Shown: positions 6,447-9,632 of the stretch, in pieces
Position numbering within the stretch: the first letter of the stretch is position 1
Layout of the letters: the number at the start of each line of letters is the position of its first letter
DNA from: a bacterium
GTDB lineage: Bacteria > Bacteroidota > Bacteroidia > Bacteroidales > Bacteroidaceae
Direction of reading: 5' to 3'
Assembly (NCBI GenBank): GCA_004562975.1
Contig: SFQP01000054.1
Coordinates: 1 to 9,632, forward strand
DNA length: 9,632 bases
Notes under the pieces: generated by a model
What the model was told of the DNA's origin: nothing
The model's input: the letters and a program-made list of their open reading frames with translations, nothing else
Database searches by the model: none
Translations under genes and position numbers: made by a program

Positions 6447-7004
6447 ATGACGATTGCTGAGAAACTCAGGAATACCAACAGGGCTGAATACCTGCTGTAC
6501 ATGTGGCAAGTGGAGGACCTCATCCGCGCCTACCATCTCGACGCCGAACGTATAGCCAAGGAATATGTAGCCCGGTTTGATTTGGACAAAGCACAAAAAT
6601 CCCAGACCGAGCAATGGTACGCCGACCTGTGCCGGATGATGGCAGAGGAAGGGAAACGCGAGAAAGGCCATCTGCAAATCTGCCAGAACATCCTCACCGG
6701 ATTGGACGAACTGCACAACCAACTCGTCAACTCGCCCAAATTCCCCTACTATCGCGAAATGTATTATAAGGTACTGCCATACATCGTAGAGCTAAGGGCC
6801 AAGAACGGCACAGCCGCAGGACAGCCGCAGCAAACGGACGAACTCCAAACCTGCTTCGAACTGCTTTACGGACTGATGCTCCTTCGGTTGCAGGGAAAAC
6901 CCGTGGCGCAAGATACCGAAAAGGCGGCGCGCGATGTCGCAACACTTCTGGGACAGCTCTCCGATTACTACTTCAAGAACAAACAAGAACCTATCGAATT
7001 CTAA
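6447..7004 (+). CDS. DUF4924-family protein (function unknown)
   Basis: A 185-residue soluble protein that I recognise as the Bacteroidetes DUF4924 type from its start, EKLRNTNRAEYLLYMWQVED. No signal peptide or membrane segment is seen. It looks almost wholly helical: an N-terminal helical part to about residue 45, a charged stretch rich in Lys, Glu and Gln (48-75), a central helical block (76-119), a Gly/Gln-rich linker (120-130), and a C-terminal helical bundle ending near 177. No catalytic motif, metal cluster or nucleotide-binding loop is visible, so a scaffold or binding role is more likely than an enzyme, but this is inference. It lies 10 bases after the exporter and 6 bases before rfbD, so translation is probably coupled. 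The A-rich GGGAAAAAAC before the ATG is a usual Bacteroidetes start context. The family name is from memory of similar sequences. Confidence 0.8.
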   Translation: MTIAEKLRNTNRAEYLLYMWQVEDLIRAYHLDAERIAKEYVARFDLDKAQKSQTEQWYADLCRMMAEEGKREKGHLQICQNILTGLDELHNQLVNSPKFPYYREMYYKVLPYIVELRAKNGTAAGQPQQTDELQTCFELLYGLMLLRLQGKPVAQDTEKAARDVATLLGQLSDYYFKNKQEPIEF

Positions 7005-7010
7005 AGCATA

Positions 7011-7865
7011 ATGAAACATATACTCGTTACCGGCAGCAACGGACAACTGGGCAGCGAGCTGCAAGCACTGGCTCCCGCACACGACGACACCTGCCGCTTT
7101 TTCTTCACCGACGTGGCGGAGCTCGACATCACCGACCGTCAGGCCGTCTATTCCTTCATCGAACAAAACCGCATTTCCGTCATCGTCAACTGCGCCGCCT
7201 TCACCGCTGTCGACAAGGCCGAAAGCGAGCCGGAACTCTGCAATCTGCTCAACCACATCGCCCCGGGCTACCTGGCCGAAGCCATCGCTTCCGTGGGCGG
7301 CACGATGATACAGATTTCCACCGACTATGTCTTCGACGGCACGGCCTGCAAACCCTATAAGGAAGAAGATATCACCAATCCCCAGACCGTTTACGGCCGC
7401 ACGAAGTTGGCCGGTGAAGAAAGCGTCATCCGCACCTGCGCCGGCTCCATGGTTATCCGCACCGCCTGGCTCTACTCCACCTATGGCAACAACTTCGTGA
7501 AAACCATGCTCCGCTTAGGCAAGGAGCGCGACAAGCTGGGCGTGGTGGCCGACCAAATCGGCACCCCCACCTACGCACGCGACCTGGCCAATGCCATCCT
7601 CACGGTCATAGAAAAAGGCATCAAACCCGGCGTGTACCATTTCACCAACGAAGGCACCTGCTCCTGGTATGATTTCACCAAAGCCATCCACCGCATGGAA
7701 GGCATAGAGGACTGCGAAGTAAGCCCCATCCATACCGAAGACTACCCCGTGCCGGCCAAGCGACCCCACTACTCCGTACTGGACAAAACCAAAATCAAAC
7801 AAACCTACGAACTGGACATCCGTTGGTGGGAAGACGCGCTGAAAGATTGTCTGAAAAAGCTCTGA
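7011..7865 (+). CDS. rfbD: dTDP-4-dehydrorhamnose reductase
   Basis: RfbD (RmlD) reduces dTDP-4-dehydro-L-rhamnose to dTDP-L-rhamnose with NAD(P)H, the last step of the activated sugar for surface polysaccharides. The 284-residue product is full length for this short-chain dehydrogenase type. It has the nucleotide-binding GSNGQLG loop (8-14), Asp39 and Asp42 in AELDITD, NCAAFTAVDKAE (60-71), and the catalytic triad Thr104 (ISTDYVFDG), Tyr128 and Lys132 (YGRTKLAGE), at the same numbers as the Salmonella enzyme. The substrate-side GVYHFTNEG and PRPxYSVLD-like (KRPHYSVLD) elements are also present. It begins 6 bases after the DUF4924 gene. The rest of the rhamnose pathway (rfbA, rfbB, rfbC) is not in this window, so the gene stands apart from a classical rfb cluster. 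Related reductases for other dTDP-sugars cannot be excluded. Confidence 0.93.
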   Translation: MKHILVTGSNGQLGSELQALAPAHDDTCRFFFTDVAELDITDRQAVYSFIEQNRISVIVNCAAFTAVDKAESEPELCNLLNHIAPGYLAEAIASVGGTMIQISTDYVFDGTACKPYKEEDITNPQTVYGRTKLAGEESVIRTCAGSMVIRTAWLYSTYGNNFVKTMLRLGKERDKLGVVADQIGTPTYARDLANAILTVIEKGIKPGVYHFTNEGTCSWYDFTKAIHRMEGIEDCEVSPIHTEDYPVPAKRPHYSVLDKTKIKQTYELDIRWWEDALKDCLKKL

Positions 7866-7895
7866 CCGCGCCCTACGCTCTCCCGCCCATTTCTT

Positions 7896-7940
7896 CCTTG
7901 GGCCACAAAACGCATCAAGTCCAACACATCAAGCCCAAGG
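7896..7940 (+). repeat. Inverted and direct repeats in the rfbD-prfC gap
   Basis: An 8-bp perfect inverted repeat, CCTTGGGC (7896-7903) and GCCCAAGG (7933-7940), encloses 29 bases. Overlapping it is a near-perfect direct repeat, CATCAAGTCCA (7912-7922) and CATCAAGCCCA (7927-7937), with a 15-base period. There is no T-run after the hairpin and no TAnnTTTG promoter in the 111-base gap, so it is more like a leader or processing element than a terminator or promoter. Confidence 0.4.
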
Positions 7941-7976
7941 CACCATCCCAGAATACCAAACCCCTTCACACAGACA

Positions 7977-9545
7977 ATGAATCCGGAAATAGCTCGCCGA
8001 CGCACCTTTGCCATCATCTCCCACCCCGACGCAGGTAAGACCACGCTCACCGAGAAGCTCCTGCTCTTTGGCGGACAGATACAGGTGGCCGGTGCGGTAA
8101 AGAACAACAAGATAAAGAAAACCGCCACGTCCGACTGGATGGAAATCGAGAAGCAGCGCGGCATCTCCGTGACCACCTCGGTCATGGAGTTTGACTACGA
8201 AGACTATAAGGTCAACATACTCGACACCCCCGGCCACCAGGACTTTGCCGAGGACACCTTCCGTACCCTCACCGCCGTCGACTCTGCCATCATCGTGGTC
8301 GACAGTGCCAAGGGTGTCGAGGCACAGACACGCAAGCTCATGACGGTGTGCCGGATGCGCAACACCCCCGTCATCATCTTCGTCAACAAGATGGACCGTG
8401 AAGGCAAGGACCCCTTCGACCTTTTGGACGAGCTGGAGCAAGAACTGCAAATCAGCGTGCGTCCACTCTCCTGGCCCATTGCCCAGGGAGCGCGCTTCAA
8501 GGGCGTATATAATATCTATGAAGAGCAACTCCAGCTTTTCGCCCCCGACAAGCAGAAAGTGACCGAGAAGTTCGACGTCGACATCCACAGCTCCGCCCTT
8601 GAAGAACACGTTGGCGAAGAAAACGCCCGCCGGCTACGCGATGACCTGGAACTGGTCGATGGCGTATATCCCGCCTTCGACCACGACGACTACCTCAACG
8701 CCCAAGTCGCTCCCGTCTTCTTCGGCTCTGCACTGAACAATTTCGGTGTCAAGGAACTGCTGGACTGTTTCGTCAAGATAGCCCCGTGCCCCCGCCCCAC
8801 CAAGGCTGAGGAGCGGCAGGTTGCCCCGGACGAAGAAAAGTTCACGGGTTTCATCTTCAAGATAACAGCCAACATCGACCCCAACCACCGTTCCTGCATC
8901 GCCTTCTGCAAAGTATGTTCCGGACGTTTTGAGCGCAACAAGCCCTACCTCCACGTGCGCGACGGCAAGACACTCCGTTTCTCCTCGCCCACCCAGTTCA
9001 TGGCCCAGCGCAAGAACACCATTGACGAAGCCTGGGCCGGCGACATTGTCGGCCTGCCCGACAACGGCACCTTCAAAATCGGCGACACCCTGACCGAAGG
9101 CGAAAAGCTACACTTCAGGGGCCTCCCCTCCTTCTCGCCCGAGATGTTCAAATACATCGAGAACGCCGACCCCATGAAGACCAAGCAGCTGAACAAAGGC
9201 ATCGAGCAACTCATGGACGAAGGCGTGGCACAGCTCTTCATCAACCAGTTCAACGGCCGCAAAATCATCGGCACGGTCGGACAGCTCCAGTTTGAAGTCA
9301 TCCAGTACCGTTTGGAAAACGAGTACAACGCCAAGTGCCGCTGGGAACCCATCCACCTCTACAAAGCCTGCTGGATTGAAAGCGACAGTCCCGAAGAGCT
9401 GGAAAACTTCAAGAAGCGCAAATACCAGTACATGGCCAAGGACCGCGAAGGCCGCGATGTATTCCTGGCCGACTCCGGCTATGTGCTGCAAATGGCGCAG
9501 CAAGACTTCAAGCACATCAAGTTCCATTTTACGAGCGAATTTTAA
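7977..9545 (+). CDS. prfC: Peptide chain release factor 3 (RF3), GTPase
   Basis: RF3 is a translational GTPase that recycles RF1 and RF2 from the ribosome after peptide release. The 522-residue product is full length for the family (E. coli 529). The G domain is complete: G1 SHPDAGKT (15-22), G2 RGISV (61-65), G3 DTPGH (83-87) and G4 NKMD (137-140). The RF3-type insertion after G1 ([14 protein letters not shown], 31-44) distinguishes it from EF-G. The later beta-barrel region (from about 275, FTGFIFKI) and the RF3-like C-terminal domain, with GQLQFEVI near residue 437, follow. Start ATG 7977 gives [18 protein letters not shown], as is usual. It lies 111 bases after rfbD with no terminator or recognisable promoter between, so it probably shares the operon transcript. 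Third codon positions are richer in G and C here than in rng. No anomaly is seen in the protein. Confidence 0.96.
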   Translation: MNPEIARRRTFAIISHPDAGKTTLTEKLLLFGGQIQVAGAVKNNKIKKTATSDWMEIEKQRGISVTTSVMEFDYEDYKVNILDTPGHQDFAEDTFRTLTAVDSAIIVVDSAKGVEAQTRKLMTVCRMRNTPVIIFVNKMDREGKDPFDLLDELEQELQISVRPLSWPIAQGARFKGVYNIYEEQLQLFAPDKQKVTEKFDVDIHSSALEEHVGEENARRLRDDLELVDGVYPAFDHDDYLNAQVAPVFFGSALNNFGVKELLDCFVKIAPCPRPTKAEERQVAPDEEKFTGFIFKITANIDPNHRSCIAFCKVCSGRFERNKPYLHVRDGKTLRFSSPTQFMAQRKNTIDEAWAGDIVGLPDNGTFKIGDTLTEGEKLHFRGLPSFSPEMFKYIENADPMKTKQLNKGIEQLMDEGVAQLFINQFNGRKIIGTVGQLQFEVIQYRLENEYNAKCRWEPIHLYKACWIESDSPEELENFKKRKYQYMAKDREGRDVFLADSGYVLQMAQQDFKHIKFHFTSEF

Positions 9546-9587
9546 CTGCCGCAAAAAGCTGATTTACATACATCAAACATCCACACC

Positions 9588-9632
9588 ATGTACACAGTTG
9601 ACGAATTGAACGACCGTCTCATCGACCTCTCC
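9588..9632 (+). CDS. Start of a further gene (15 codons, 3' end outside window)
   Basis: ATG at 9588 opens a frame that stays open to the window edge and reads MYTVDELNDRLIDLS. It follows the prfC stop by 42 bases with no terminator, so it may continue the operon. The leucine-spaced acidic start resembles short helical N-termini (for example Rho-N or SAP-like ones), but 15 residues are not enough to name a family. It could also be a chance frame. Confidence 0.45.
   Translation, partial: MYTVDELNDRLIDLS

Noticed and set aside
7823..8038. 71-codon + strand frame across the rfbD end and prfC start
   Set aside because: It overlaps both real genes in another frame, has no family resemblance, and is not needed to explain the gap.
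7929..8609. Long open frame on the - strand (226 codons) opposite the prfC start
   Set aside because: Low-complexity Asp/Val/Gly-rich translation mirroring the GC-rich codons of prfC; no domain and no promoter on that strand.
1..9632. Mobile element, CRISPR array, tRNA or rRNA genes, phage or defence system
   Set aside because: I saw no transposase or integrase, no terminal inverted repeats with target duplications, no regular spacer-repeat array, and no tRNA-like cloverleaf; the gene content is housekeeping.

Overview
The window looks like a core chromosomal segment of a Bacteroidales bacterium (Bacteroides, Phocaeicola or Prevotella type; species not determinable by eye). The basis is the class of proteins (a Bacteroides-type HU, a 29-residue COX24/AURKAIP1-domain ribosomal-type protein, a DUF4924 protein, a Bacteroides-clade transketolase), the near absence of Shine-Dalgarno sequences before starts, and three promoter elements of the Bacteroidetes primary sigma type (TAnnTTTG). 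All genes lie on the + strand, and no gene-free stretch exceeds 300 bases.

Layout. (1) 1-631: the 3' half of galactokinase (galK) and its hairpin terminator. (2) 632-3174: a promoter, a transketolase gene broken by an internal deletion with a frameshift, then an intact allose/ribose-5-phosphate isomerase B gene (rpiB). With galK these concern sugar catabolism and the non-oxidative pentose phosphate pathway. (3) 3175-3890: a promoter, a structured leader, an HU-family nucleoid protein, a tiny ribosomal-type protein, and a long-loop inverted repeat with a T-run. (4) 3891-5617: ribonuclease G (rng) with its own folded leader and a strong terminator. (5) 5618-9632: a near-consensus promoter followed by a probable operon of a LysE/RhtB-type exporter, a DUF4924 protein, dTDP-4-dehydrorhamnose reductase (rfbD) and peptide chain release factor 3 (prfC), then the first 15 codons of another gene.

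Most of this is ordinary core genome, and I see no mobile element, CRISPR array, tRNA, rRNA or defence system. The clearest anomaly is the transketolase: roughly 45 codons are missing around position 2116, including the conserved HD...GEDGPTHQP active-site loop, and the reading frame changes at the same point. Secondary points of interest are the RNA-level signals around HU and rng (leader hairpins, and a terminator that could compete with an alternative fold), a substitution at the DNA-kinking proline of HU, and the conserved-looking placement of an uncharacterised DUF4924 protein between an exporter and a nucleotide-sugar enzyme.
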